Shown here: positions 14,553 to 23,900 of the stretch, piece by piece
Numbering within the stretch: position 1 is the stretch's first letter
How the letters are laid out: every line of letters begins with the position of its first letter
Assembly: GCF_039533965.1 (NCBI RefSeq)
Contig: NZ_BAAAUN010000001.1
Coordinates: 1,400,950 to 1,464,949, forward strand
DNA length: 64,000 nt
Direction: 5' to 3'
From: Microbacterium luteolum
GTDB lineage: Bacteria; Actinomycetota; Actinomycetes; Actinomycetales; Microbacteriaceae
Translations under genes and position numbers: made by a program
The notes under the pieces: generated by a model
What the model was told of the DNA's origin: nothing
Databases searched by the model: none
The model's input: only the letters and a program-made list of their open reading frames with translations

Positions 14553-16346
14553 TCAGTCCGCGCGACTGAGCGTCTGCAGCACCTCGGTCCGCAGTGCCGC
14601 CGGCAGGACGAAGCGGAATTCCGTGCCCACGCCCTCCTCGCTGGTGACGTCCATCGTCCCACCGTGGGCGAGCACGATGGCCCGCGTGATGGTGAGGCCG
14701 AGCCCCACACCGGGCACCGCGTTCCTCGTGGCCGTGGATGCCCGGAAGAACCGGGTGAAGAGCATCCCCTGCTCGTCCTCCGGGATGCCGACACCCGTGT
14801 CGCTCACCGACAGCTCCACGCCGCCGTCGACGCGCCGGACCGCGGCGGTGACGCGCCCACCTCGGGGCGTGAACTTGATCGCGTTGGAGAGCAGGTTGTC
14901 CAGTGCCTGCCCGATCCGGCCCGCATCGACGAGGAGGCGGATCGGCTCGGGGGCGAGTTCCGCGGAGATCTCGATGCCCTCGCGCTGCGCGTGGGGACCT
15001 GCGGAGACCACGGCGGAGCGGACGAGCGCGCCGATGTCGACCTCCTCGCGGTCCAGGGGGAACCGTCCCGATTCGACCTGCGCCGTGAAGAGCAGGTCGC
15101 CCACGAGGTTGAGCAGCCGCTGGGCGTTGCGCTCGATGATGTCGACGAACTCCCGCTGATCCTCGGTGAGCGGCTGTCCCGGATCGTTCTGGAGCAGGTC
15201 GAGGAAGCCGATGATCGCGCTGAGCGGTGTCCGGAGCTCGTGCGAGATCATCCCGACGAACTCGTCCTTCATGCGCGCGACCTCGACCGCCTTGCTCTCG
15301 TCGGTCACCACCAGCAGATACCCCTGCTGGGTGCCGGCCCCGTCGCGGTAGGGATTCACGGTCACGCGCGCGGGAACCGACGTCCCCGCCCCCGTCACGA
15401 TGTCCACGTCGTCCTCGACGTTCTGTTCGTCGTCGTCGGCGCCGGCGAACAGCGCCCGCAGCCCCGGAGGCAGTTCGGAGCCGGTGTCGACGCGCTGCTC
15501 GTTCGTGCAGTCGCCTGCGAGCGCCGTCAACGACGACTCCGCGAAGAAGCGATCGATGCGCACACCGCTCATCGCCTCGGCGGAGGTGAGGCCGAACAGC
15601 CGCTCGGCTCCGGGGTTCCAGGCGGTGATCGTGCCCTCGCGGTCGGTCGCGATCACGGCCTGGGCGGTGATCGACGACCACAGACCCTCATAAGACTCCA
15701 CGAGGGAGCGGTACTGATGCTCCTTCTCGCGCAGCTGCACGATCATCTTGACGTTGTCGGCGAGCGCGGACGTGCGCTCCCCGACCAGTTCCTCCGCCTG
15801 CTCGGCGCGCACGCGCTGCTGCCGGGAGAGCTCGTTGATCACCGCGGCGACCGCGGCGAAGACCAGCGGCCCGATGACGCCCCGCAGCCAGTCCACCGCG
15901 CTGTGCGGCGGATCGGCGAAGTAGGGCATGAGCAGAGCGAGAGAGGTCAGACCGCCGACGACGAAGACGTAGCGGATGCCCGGCGCCGCGGCGATCCAGA
16001 TGACCGGGAGCAGCACGAAGGACGAGAAGAGCGAGCTCGCTCCCCCGGTGCCGGTGCGGAAAAGGCCGAGGCCCACGATGTCGATCAGCGGGACGAGCAG
16101 GACGATCCAGCCGTCGTACATCCGACGAGCACTCAGCACCGCCGCATGAACCGTCGCCGCCATCACGAGGCCGACGCCGAGCACCACCGCGATGAAGTGC
16201 GTGACGGGAAGATCCGGTATCCACCAGGTCAGCAGGATGGCGGCGACCGTCGCGATGAAGGTCGGAGCCTGCTTCACGAGCGGGCTCGGGTTGTCGAAGA
16301 CCTGGTACCACCGGTTCTCCGCGCGGTCCAGCGGGGTCGCCCTCAT
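14553..16346 (-). CDS. Membrane PAS sensor histidine kinase, last gene of the PIG-L operon
   Basis: A 597-residue kinase. About six membrane segments fill residues 25-200. A short coiled region, then a PAS domain (about 235-350, with ATDREGTITAWNPGAERLFG) follow. HisKA carries SHELRTP with the phosphoacceptor His near 369, and HATPase has an N-box near 485 (DNLLSN), DTGVGIP and GVGLGLT. It autophosphorylates and would pass phosphate to the receiver encoded immediately upstream and perhaps to the receiver-PIG-L fusion. The start overlaps the receiver stop codon (ATGA). The kinase is translated last in a chain of seven coupled genes, an unusual place for a sensor. Confidence 0.92.
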   Translation of the reverse strand: MRATPLDRAENRWYQVFDNPSPLVKQAPTFIATVAAILLTWWIPDLPVTHFIAVVLGVGLVMAATVHAAVLSARRMYDGWIVLLVPLIDIVGLGLFRTGTGGASSLFSSFVLLPVIWIAAAPGIRYVFVVGGLTSLALLMPYFADPPHSAVDWLRGVIGPLVFAAVAAVINELSRQQRVRAEQAEELVGERTSALADNVKMIVQLREKEHQYRSLVESYEGLWSSITAQAVIATDREGTITAWNPGAERLFGLTSAEAMSGVRIDRFFAESSLTALAGDCTNEQRVDTGSELPPGLRALFAGADDDEQNVEDDVDIVTGAGTSVPARVTVNPYRDGAGTQQGYLLVVTDESKAVEVARMKDEFVGMISHELRTPLSAIIGFLDLLQNDPGQPLTEDQREFVDIIERNAQRLLNLVGDLLFTAQVESGRFPLDREEVDIGALVRSAVVSAGPHAQREGIEISAELAPEPIRLLVDAGRIGQALDNLLSNAIKFTPRGGRVTAAVRRVDGGVELSVSDTGVGIPEDEQGMLFTRFFRASTATRNAVPGVGLGLTITRAIVLAHGGTMDVTSEEGVGTEFRFVLPAALRTEVLQTLSRAD

Positions 16347-16690
16347 CGCGTCACCCGATCCACGATCGCGCGCAGGTCGGCTCCGGTGATCGGCTTGGGC
16401 AGCGCCGCATCCGCCGGCGGATAGTCCGCGGCGTCGAGGACCGAGCTGATCACGAGGAAGCACTCCGGGAAGCGCTCCTGGACGCGGCGCGCGCACTCCT
16501 GGCCGGAGATCCCGGGAAGCAGGAGGTCGATCACCGCCAGGACCGGATCGATCTCGTCGAAGGCGGCGATCGCCGATTCGGCATCGAGTGCGATGAACGC
16601 ATCGAATCCCTCGCGGTCGAGGTAGCGGCGCAGGAGGGCCGCCTGGTCGACGGTGTCCTCGACGACGAGGGCCAGCGGCCGCCCGCTCAT
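16343..16690 (-). CDS. Stand-alone response regulator receiver domain
   Basis: A 115-residue CheY-like protein with no output domain. Acidic residues E11-D12 bind Mg, D55 in V-I-D-L-L-L-P-G is the phosphoacceptor, and K99 in L-P-K-P is the conserved lysine. It sits between a tiny membrane protein and the histidine kinase and overlaps both by four bases. It could relay phosphate from the kinase to the receiver-PIG-L fusion at the head of the operon, or act as a phosphate sink or an allosteric partner of the glycosyltransferase. These roles are inferred. Confidence 0.9.
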   Translation of the reverse strand: MSGRPLALVVEDTVDQAALLRRYLDREGFDAFIALDAESAIAAFDEIDPVLAVIDLLLPGISGQECARRVQERFPECFLVISSVLDAADYPPADAALPKPITGADLRAIVDRVTR

Positions 16691-16830
16691 CGGAGGAGCA
16701 GCTCTCGCACGACGACGATCACGGCGACGACGGCGAGCGAGAGGAGCGCCTGCGGGATGAGCCGGCGCTCCCGGCGTTCATCCGCGGCGATTTCCTCCAC
16801 CTCGGAGCCCTGCGGCGGCGCATCGGTCAT
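16687..16830 (-). CDS. 47-residue single-span membrane protein in the PIG-L operon
   Basis: A very small gene placed by its context. ATG at 16830 overlaps the glycosyltransferase stop and its own TGA overlaps the receiver start, both as ATGA. The protein has an acidic N-terminus (S-E-V-E-E-I-A-A-D-E-R-R-E-R-R), a hydrophobic segment at about residues 26-44, and a short basic end (R-E-L-L-L-R). I do not recognise a family. The tight coupling on both sides argues that it is real. It may be an accessory subunit of the membrane glycosyltransferase. Confidence 0.7.
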   Translation of the reverse strand: MTDAPPQGSEVEEIAADERRERRLIPQALLSLAVVAVIVVVRELLLR

Positions 16831-18314
16831 GAGACGACCCGTCCGATCTTCTCGGTCTTGATCCATGAGGCGTCGGCACGACGCCACTCCTTGATGTACG
16901 AATCCACGGTGATCGCGCACAGCAGCGAGCCGTAACCGCAGATGTAGATCAGCAGCCCTGCGACGAAGCGTCCGCCGGGAAGAGACTCCACCGCGCGGGC
17001 GAGCCAGACGCCGAGCATGGAGATCGGCCCCCAGAGGTAGAAGATCACGGCCCACGCGAAGCGGCTGTCATCGGTCAGGGCGAGGCCGACCTGCGCGAGA
17101 CCGTCCTCGAAGAGCCAGGGGAACAGCGCGAACGCCATGAGGATCAGCGCGCCGAGCCCGGGGAACATGACGGCCTCACGCCACGACTGCCTGCCGATGC
17201 GCGGATCCAGCTGCACGGCGTAGAGCATCGAGAAGAGGTACACGCAGGCCGCGAAGATCCACATGAAGCGGAACACCAACGCCGCGATGTCGCTGTGCAG
17301 GATGAGGAGCGTCAGCAGCGCCCCTGCCGCCAGCAGCATGAAGGCGGGGAGGAGCAGGATCGTGAACCAGGCCAGCCCGAAGACGAAGCTCCCGAGATTG
17401 TGGGTGCGGCTGGGCCGGAACCAGAGCTTCCGGTAGATCGAGGTCAGCTGCACGTTGCCGCGGGCCCAGCGCAGCCGCTGCTTCCAGAGACCGTCGACCG
17501 AACGAGGCTCCTCCGCGAGCACCACGGCGTGCGGCTCGAACACCATCCGCCGCCCCTTCAGCTGCCCCTCGAACGTCGTCATCGTGTCCTCCGCGAGCGT
17601 ACCCGTCGGAATGCGCCCGCCGATGGCCTCGAGGTTCGCTCGGGAGTGCAGCTGCGCACCACCGGCGAGACAGGCGATCGCACCGTCGACGTTCTGCGCT
17701 CGTCGCGCGGCGAGCTGACTGATCACGTACTCGATCGCGATGAAGCGCGTGAGGTAGTTCCGGTCGCGGCTGCCCTCGGCGATGTACGCGGTGACGGCGC
17801 CGACCTTCTCGTCGGCCAGGTGACGGCTGAGCTTGCGCAGCGAGTCCCGGGCGAAGATGACGTCGGCGTCCATGATGAGCACCGCCTCGGTCCAGGCGTC
17901 CGCGAGGACCACGTCGAGCCCGTGGTTGAGGGTGTGCGCCTTGCCCTCGCCGCCCTTGTCGCGACGCAGGTGCACGACGCGACCGGGGTGCGCCGCCGAC
18001 ACGGCCCTGACGATCTCGGGGGTGTCGTCGGTCGACGCGTCGTCGACGACGAAGATCCGCAGGCGCTCCGCGGGGTAGTCGAGCTGCAGCAGCCGTTCGA
18101 TCGCCGGCCCGATGACGAGTCCCTCGTTCCAGGCCGGGATCACGACCGCGACGTTCGGGTGGTACGGCGCCGCCTTCGCGTAGTGGTTGCGGAACGCGTG
18201 CAGAGGCAGTGTGAGGAACTGCAGCGCGGTGTTGATCACGGGCAGCGTGCCGACGAGGACGCACAGCAGCAGGAACACGACGAGCGCCGTCTCGGGCCAG
18301 GTGAGCTCCGCCAT
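16827..18314 (-). CDS. Membrane family 2 glycosyltransferase (processive type)
   Basis: A 495-residue protein with one N-terminal membrane span, a cytoplasmic GT-A domain (about 50-300) and about six C-terminal spans. The catalytic pattern of cellulose/hyaluronan/PNAG synthases is present: VVDDAST near 90-95, D-A-D at 149-151, the E-D pair at 242-243 and Q-R-L-R-W at 279-283. Such enzymes polymerise and export beta-linked hexosamine or hexose chains. With a PIG-L deacetylase, a PHP phosphoesterase and an ATP-grasp ligase in the same operon, it probably makes a modified surface glycan. ATG at 18314 shares one base with the PHP stop. Confidence 0.9.
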   Translation of the reverse strand: MAELTWPETALVVFLLLCVLVGTLPVINTALQFLTLPLHAFRNHYAKAAPYHPNVAVVIPAWNEGLVIGPAIERLLQLDYPAERLRIFVVDDASTDDTPEIVRAVSAAHPGRVVHLRRDKGGEGKAHTLNHGLDVVLADAWTEAVLIMDADVIFARDSLRKLSRHLADEKVGAVTAYIAEGSRDRNYLTRFIAIEYVISQLAARRAQNVDGAIACLAGGAQLHSRANLEAIGGRIPTGTLAEDTMTTFEGQLKGRRMVFEPHAVVLAEEPRSVDGLWKQRLRWARGNVQLTSIYRKLWFRPSRTHNLGSFVFGLAWFTILLLPAFMLLAAGALLTLLILHSDIAALVFRFMWIFAACVYLFSMLYAVQLDPRIGRQSWREAVMFPGLGALILMAFALFPWLFEDGLAQVGLALTDDSRFAWAVIFYLWGPISMLGVWLARAVESLPGGRFVAGLLIYICGYGSLLCAITVDSYIKEWRRADASWIKTEKIGRVVS

Positions 18315-19027
18315 CAGGCGTCGCCCCCCGCGTCGAGGAGCTCGAGTACCCGCGAGTAGCGGCCGACGTCCGTGGCGACGTGGCTGTCGGTGGAGGCGAC
18401 GATCTGCGCGCCCGCCCGGCGCAGCGCGGCGAGCGAGCGGATGCCGGGGCAGCCCCACTTCTCGTTCACCTCGACGAGTGTGTCGGTCTCGGCGGCAGCC
18501 CGCGCCCAGGCGTCGATGCGCTCGTCACCGAGGTCATCCTCGGACAGGCCGATCTTCGGGAGGATCGAGAAGCAGTGGGCGAGCTGATTCCCCGGATGCC
18601 GGCGCATCGAGGAGATCAGGGCGCCGACGAGCTGATCCAGGACGTCGTCAGCCGCCCAGCCGTCCGCGATGCGCTCGCGCACCGCGGACGGGCCGAGGGG
18701 GCCGTCGACGCCGGGGAACTGGTGGTCGGCGATGAGGATGCGGTCGATGCCCTCGGGAAGCGCCGGGATGTCGAGCGCGCCCGATGCGTCGAGGATCTTC
18801 GCCTCCACACCCGTGAGCACCTCGAGACCGTCGGGTACGGAGAGCGCGCGGACGGCGGCGAGGTACTCCGGCACCCAGGTGGTGCGCTGCCGCACGTGAT
18901 CCACGAGGCGCACGGTGCTCAGCCCCGCAGCCGCGGCGGCCTCGACGTTCTCCCCGAGCGTCGACACCGCATCATCAGAGAACGTCGAGTGGACGTGGTG
19001 ATCCCCGCGCAGAGCGGAGTGGCTCAC
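18314..19027 (-). CDS. PHP-domain metal-dependent phosphoesterase
   Basis: A 237-residue PHP protein of the histidinol-phosphatase/PolX-like superfamily. The metal ligands appear in order: H-V-H at 11-13, V-D-H near 43, G-V-E near 73, A-D-H-Q near 100, an A-H-C-F near 150 and D-S-H near 219. It probably removes a phosphate from a small metabolite or a sugar phosphate. GTG at 19027 overlaps the ATP-grasp stop (GTGA). It is unlikely to be a histidine-biosynthesis enzyme given its operon, so its substrate is more likely an intermediate of the glycan pathway encoded around it. Confidence 0.85.
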   Translation of the reverse strand: MSHSALRGDHHVHSTFSDDAVSTLGENVEAAAAAGLSTVRLVDHVRQRTTWVPEYLAAVRALSVPDGLEVLTGVEAKILDASGALDIPALPEGIDRILIADHQFPGVDGPLGPSAVRERIADGWAADDVLDQLVGALISSMRRHPGNQLAHCFSILPKIGLSEDDLGDERIDAWARAAAETDTLVEVNEKWGCPGIRSLAALRRAGAQIVASTDSHVATDVGRYSRVLELLDAGGDA

Positions 19028-20013
19028 AGCTCCTCCTGGTGGCCCGCATGCGCGGACACGAGCAGATCCTCGACCTCGACGATCACATCCTCCAGGAAGC
19101 GCACCGAGGCGACCTCACGGAACGGGACCCGTGCCGGGAGCTCGATGCCGAGGAACAGATCCGCGACCAGCGAGGGGATGTCGACCCCCGCGGCGATCGT
19201 GAGCGGGAGCGCTCCGGGGAAGCGCGGGTTGACCTCGAGCAGGACCGCGCGACCGGTGCGGTCCCGGCGCAGCTGCACGTTGGCGACACCGACGAGGCCG
19301 ATCGCCCTGGCGATGGCTGCGGCGGTCTCCTCGAGCTCCGGGTCGCGGACCGTCTGCCCGGCGATGGCGACGCCCGAGTCGACCCTGGCGCGCGTCCGCG
19401 GCACGGCGGCGACGACGTTCCCCGCAGCATCCGCGATGACGTCGACCGAGTACTCCTCACCCGGCAGGTAGTCCTGCACGATGAGTCCCTCGTCGGTCGG
19501 CAGCGCCTCCAGCGCCGCCCGGTCGGGCACGAGGCGGATGCCGCGACTGCCGGCGCCCTGGCGCGGCTTCGCGAAGACCGGGAACTCCCAGTCGATCTCC
19601 TCGGCTCCCGGCCCCGCGAGGACCGTGCGCGGCGTGCGATCCGTCGCGGCGCAGCGCTCGGCGAGGGCCAGCTTGTCGAGCGCGGTGTTCAGGGTGTCGG
19701 CCGAGGGTGCCGCGAGGACGGCCGGTGCCAGCTCGTCCCGACGATCGGCCAGCGCGATGAGCTCGACGTCGACCGTCGAGATGACGAGATCGAGCGCATC
19801 CTCCGCGACCATCCGTGCGATCGCGGGGACGAAGTCGTCGTCCCGGCCGGGCGGGACGAGCCGCCGCTGCGCCGGCGGGACCAGATAGATGCCGCTCGCC
19901 CAGCCGTCCATGTCGGCAGCGAACACGGTCAGGTCGGAGCGGCGGAGGAGCGAGCGGATGACGGCCACGCCGGCCGGACCTCCCGCACCTGTCACCAGCA
20001 CACGCTTCGTCAT
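19024..20013 (-). CDS. ATP-grasp ligase of the carbamoyl-phosphate-synthase/PylC-like type
   Basis: A 329-residue protein. An N-terminal Rossmann-like pre-ATP-grasp domain starts V-L-V-T-G-A-G-G-P-A-G-V. The ATP-grasp core follows, with FAKPRQGAGSRG as the nucleotide-binding loop, the acidic pair in L-P-G-E-E-Y-S-V-D-V and the Mg-binding V-N-P-R-F-P-G near 270. ATP-grasp enzymes activate a carboxylate as acyl phosphate and join it to an amine or thiol. ATG at 20013 shares one base with the stop of the receiver-PIG-L gene. A plausible role is to acylate the amino group freed by the deacetylase, but no substrate can be read from sequence. Confidence 0.88.
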   Translation of the reverse strand: MTKRVLVTGAGGPAGVAVIRSLLRRSDLTVFAADMDGWASGIYLVPPAQRRLVPPGRDDDFVPAIARMVAEDALDLVISTVDVELIALADRRDELAPAVLAAPSADTLNTALDKLALAERCAATDRTPRTVLAGPGAEEIDWEFPVFAKPRQGAGSRGIRLVPDRAALEALPTDEGLIVQDYLPGEEYSVDVIADAAGNVVAAVPRTRARVDSGVAIAGQTVRDPELEETAAAIARAIGLVGVANVQLRRDRTGRAVLLEVNPRFPGALPLTIAAGVDIPSLVADLFLGIELPARVPFREVASVRFLEDVIVEVEDLLVSAHAGHQEEL

Positions 20014-21056
20014 CAGCTCTCTCTTCTCGTGAGTTCGTGAGCACCGACGAACTCCGCCGTCTCGCGCACCACCTCGAGCGGCTCCACGGCCTTGCCGCCG
20101 CCGAACCGCGACCAGTAGCGGGCCGTGGCGGTCACGAATTCGGGTTCGAGGTAGTCGCGGTTGGCGGTCTGCGATTGGAAGCGCTCGAGGAGGCGGAGCT
20201 TCTGATCCAGGTACTGGTCGATGCGCACGAACCGCGTCGGGCGGAAGTCGATCGTCGCCGACGGGCTCTGGTAGCACGCCACGGTGCCGACCCGTCGGGT
20301 GGCGACGATGGTCGCCTCGCTCACGGCCCGATGGTCCTGGTGCCGGTCATGGCCGGAGTGCGTGTAGACGATGGTCGGCTGGATCTCCTGCACGACCTCC
20401 TCGATGAGGCGCACCGTGGCTCCGCCACCGGAGATCTCGGTGTCCACCAGATCCTTGACGAAGAGCCGGGCGCCCAGCATGTCGGCCGCTGCGAGGGACT
20501 CGCCCTGCCTGCTCTCGGCGTCGCCACCGCGGGCACCGCGAGAGAGCGTGAGGATCGTGATCGCATCCCCGGCGTGCGCGTGAGCCGCGAGCAGCCCGCC
20601 GACGCCGATCTCGACGTCATCCGGGTGCGCGCCGATGGCCAGCACGATCTCCTTGGGCCGGCCCTCCTCGCGGCGGCGGCGGCCTTCGGCGGCGAGCCGC
20701 GTGACGACCTCGATCAGGCGCGCGTTGTCGAGCGGCTTGGTGAGGAACTCGTCGGCCTGCGCGCGCAGCGCGGACACCGCGTACTCCACGGAGACGTGCG
20801 CGGTCATCACGACCACGGGGACGTTCGGACTCGTGCGCCGCAGCTCCGCGAGCAGCTCCAACCCGCTCAGCCCCGGCATCTCGATGTCCGTCACGACGAC
20901 ATCGGGACGCACCTCCGTCATCCGCTCGATCGCGACGCGGCCGTCCTCCGCGATGTCGACGATGCAGCCGCCTCTGCGCTCGAGGACCGTCTTCACGAGC
21001 AGGGCGACGTCGGGGTCGTCATCGACGACGAGGACGCGCGGAGCTTCGTCAACCAT
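20013..21056 (-). CDS. Response regulator receiver fused to PIG-L/LmbE deacetylase
   Basis: A 347-residue fusion that opens the operon. Residues 5-125 are a receiver domain with D12-D13-D14, phosphoacceptor D57 in V-V-T-D-I-E-M-P and K107. A basic linker (RRRREEGR) joins it to a PIG-L domain (about 136-330) with the zinc motif A-H-P-D-D at 143-147 and G-H-D-R-H-Q-D-H at 235-242. PIG-L proteins hydrolyse N-acetyl groups of GlcNAc-containing molecules (MshB, Mca, BshB, antibiotic tailoring enzymes). Here phosphorylation would gate an enzyme rather than transcription. AAGGAG lies ten bases before the ATG. The gap 21057-21224 shows no gene. Confidence 0.9.
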   Translation of the reverse strand: MVDEAPRVLVVDDDPDVALLVKTVLERRGGCIVDIAEDGRVAIERMTEVRPDVVVTDIEMPGLSGLELLAELRRTSPNVPVVVMTAHVSVEYAVSALRAQADEFLTKPLDNARLIEVVTRLAAEGRRRREEGRPKEIVLAIGAHPDDVEIGVGGLLAAHAHAGDAITILTLSRGARGGDAESRQGESLAAADMLGARLFVKDLVDTEISGGGATVRLIEEVVQEIQPTIVYTHSGHDRHQDHRAVSEATIVATRRVGTVACYQSPSATIDFRPTRFVRIDQYLDQKLRLLERFQSQTANRDYLEPEFVTATARYWSRFGGGKAVEPLEVVRETAEFVGAHELTRRES

Positions 21057-21224
21057 AGATGCGGCTCTCCTTGGGGAGGTTCCCTGTCGATGCGAGGATC
21101 GACGTCGCGGTCTCGGTGCCCTACCACCGGGTCCGCGGGGAAAGTCGAGCGGGGTACGTCGATTCTGGCATAGGCGCCACCGCCCACCGCGCAGCAGCGG
21201 ATCGCGGTGCGGCGCGTTCGAGTG

Positions 21225-21536
21225 TCACCCGGCCCTGGCTGCGCGCTTCTCCTGCTGGTAGACCCGGATGGCCTCGTAGCGCTCGCCCGAACGGGCCTGT
21301 CGCTTGGCGGCCTCCTCCGCCCGGTTCTTCGGCGGAGCCGAGGTCACGAGGTCGTCGAGCAGATCGCGGGCCGCCTGGGCGATCTCGGCCACAGCGCGAT
21401 CGAAGACGGCCTGATTCGCGCGGGAGGGCGCATTCGCTCCGGAGATCTTGCGGACGAACTGCAGTGCGGCGTCGTGGCACTCCTCGTCGGTCGCGGCGGG
21501 CTGGAGGTTGTTCAACGGGACGATGTTGCGACACAT
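21225..21536 (-). CDS. DUF2277 family protein
   Basis: A 103-residue protein that opens M-C-R-N-I-V-P-L-N-N and continues A-L-Q-F-V-R-K-I-S-G, the hallmark of DUF2277, a small actinobacterial/proteobacterial family without a known function. The C-terminus is rich in Arg, Lys and Ala and looks helical. The N-terminal Cys next to Arg is conserved in the family as I know it. It is monocistronic and has a leaderless-type promoter. Confidence 0.85.
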   Translation of the reverse strand: MCRNIVPLNNLQPAATDEECHDAALQFVRKISGANAPSRANQAVFDRAVAEIAQAARDLLDDLVTSAPPKNRAEEAAKRQARSGERYEAIRVYQQEKRAARAG

Positions 21537-21542
21537 ACCGGC

Positions 21543-21548
21543 ACGCTA
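21543..21548 (-). promoter_or_regulatory. -10 of leaderless DUF2277 transcript
   Basis: TAGCGT on the minus strand ends six bases before ATG at 21536, with no ribosome site in the spacer GCCGGT. Confidence 0.55.
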
Positions 21549-21679
21549 CGCCGGGCCGACGACGGACGGAAGAGGTCGATCCGGTGGACGGCATGGTGCG
21601 AGCGGGGTGCTGCTCGCTACGCTCTGGCTACGAGAACCGGCGACGGCCGATCCGCCGTCTCCCTGGAACAGGAGAGAAC

Positions 21680-22081
21680 ATGACGATTCCCCAGCCCCCT
21701 GAGTCCCCGCAGAATCCCCCGGCCTGGAACGGCGCGCCGGCCGCGGACCCGGCCGCCGCTTACGGCCAGCCCGCCCCGAACTATTCCGCTCCCCCGGTGT
21801 CCCCTCCGGGCCGCGTCCTGTCGATCATCGGCCTCGTACTGGCTTTCGTCGCGGCGCCGATCGGCCTGATCCTCAGCATCGTCGCGGCCGTCAAGCTCGG
21901 CAAGGCCGGCGCGCCCAAGGGCCTCGCCATCGCCGGCATCATCGTCGGCGCAGTGATCACGCTCCTTTGGATCATCGGCATCATCCTGTTCGTGAGCGTG
22001 TTCGCCGGCATCATCGGGACGTGCGCGGAACTCGGCCCTGGCGTGTGGACCGTCGACGGCGTCACCTACACCTGCAGCTGA
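21680..22081 (+). CDS. Small two-span membrane protein, DUF4190-like
   Basis: A 133-residue protein with a Pro/Ala/Tyr-rich cytoplasmic N-terminus (about 45 residues) and two hydrophobic segments joined by a basic turn (K-L-G-K-A-G-A-P-K-G). A short extracytoplasmic tail carries two cysteines (G-T-C and Y-T-C-S). This is the DUF4190 layout common in actinobacteria; the function is unknown. ATG at 21680 follows CAGGAG by seven bases and is preferred to an in-frame start far upstream. It converges on guaB and shares a terminator with it. Confidence 0.82.
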   Translation: MTIPQPPESPQNPPAWNGAPAADPAAAYGQPAPNYSAPPVSPPGRVLSIIGLVLAFVAAPIGLILSIVAAVKLGKAGAPKGLAIAGIIVGAVITLLWIIGIILFVSVFAGIIGTCAELGPGVWTVDGVTYTCS

Positions 22082-22100
22082 TCTCCCCCGGGAACGACGA

Positions 22101-22136
22101 AAGGGACCGGATGCCGCGCGGCATCCGGTCCCTTTT
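22101..22136. terminator. Bidirectional terminator between the DUF4190-like gene and guaB
   Basis: GGGACCGGATGCC (22103-22115) pairs perfectly with GGCATCCGGTCCC (22120-22132) around a GCGC loop. AAA precedes and TTTT follows, so each strand ends in a short U-run. It lies between two convergent genes. Confidence 0.88.
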
Positions 22137-22148
22137 CCGTCGAGTCTC

Positions 22149-23741
<1,593 letters not shown>

Positions 23742-23900
23742 AGCGAGACCAGGCCGTGAACATTCCCGGAGGCGACCATCATTCGCGCGGGATGCCGCCG
23801 GTGTAGGTGAATCGCAAAACGCGCACTACGCTCAAGTGCGTCGTCCATCCCCGCGGTTCACACCCGATGCCGCGGAGAAAGCACTCACAGTGGAGGTTGC

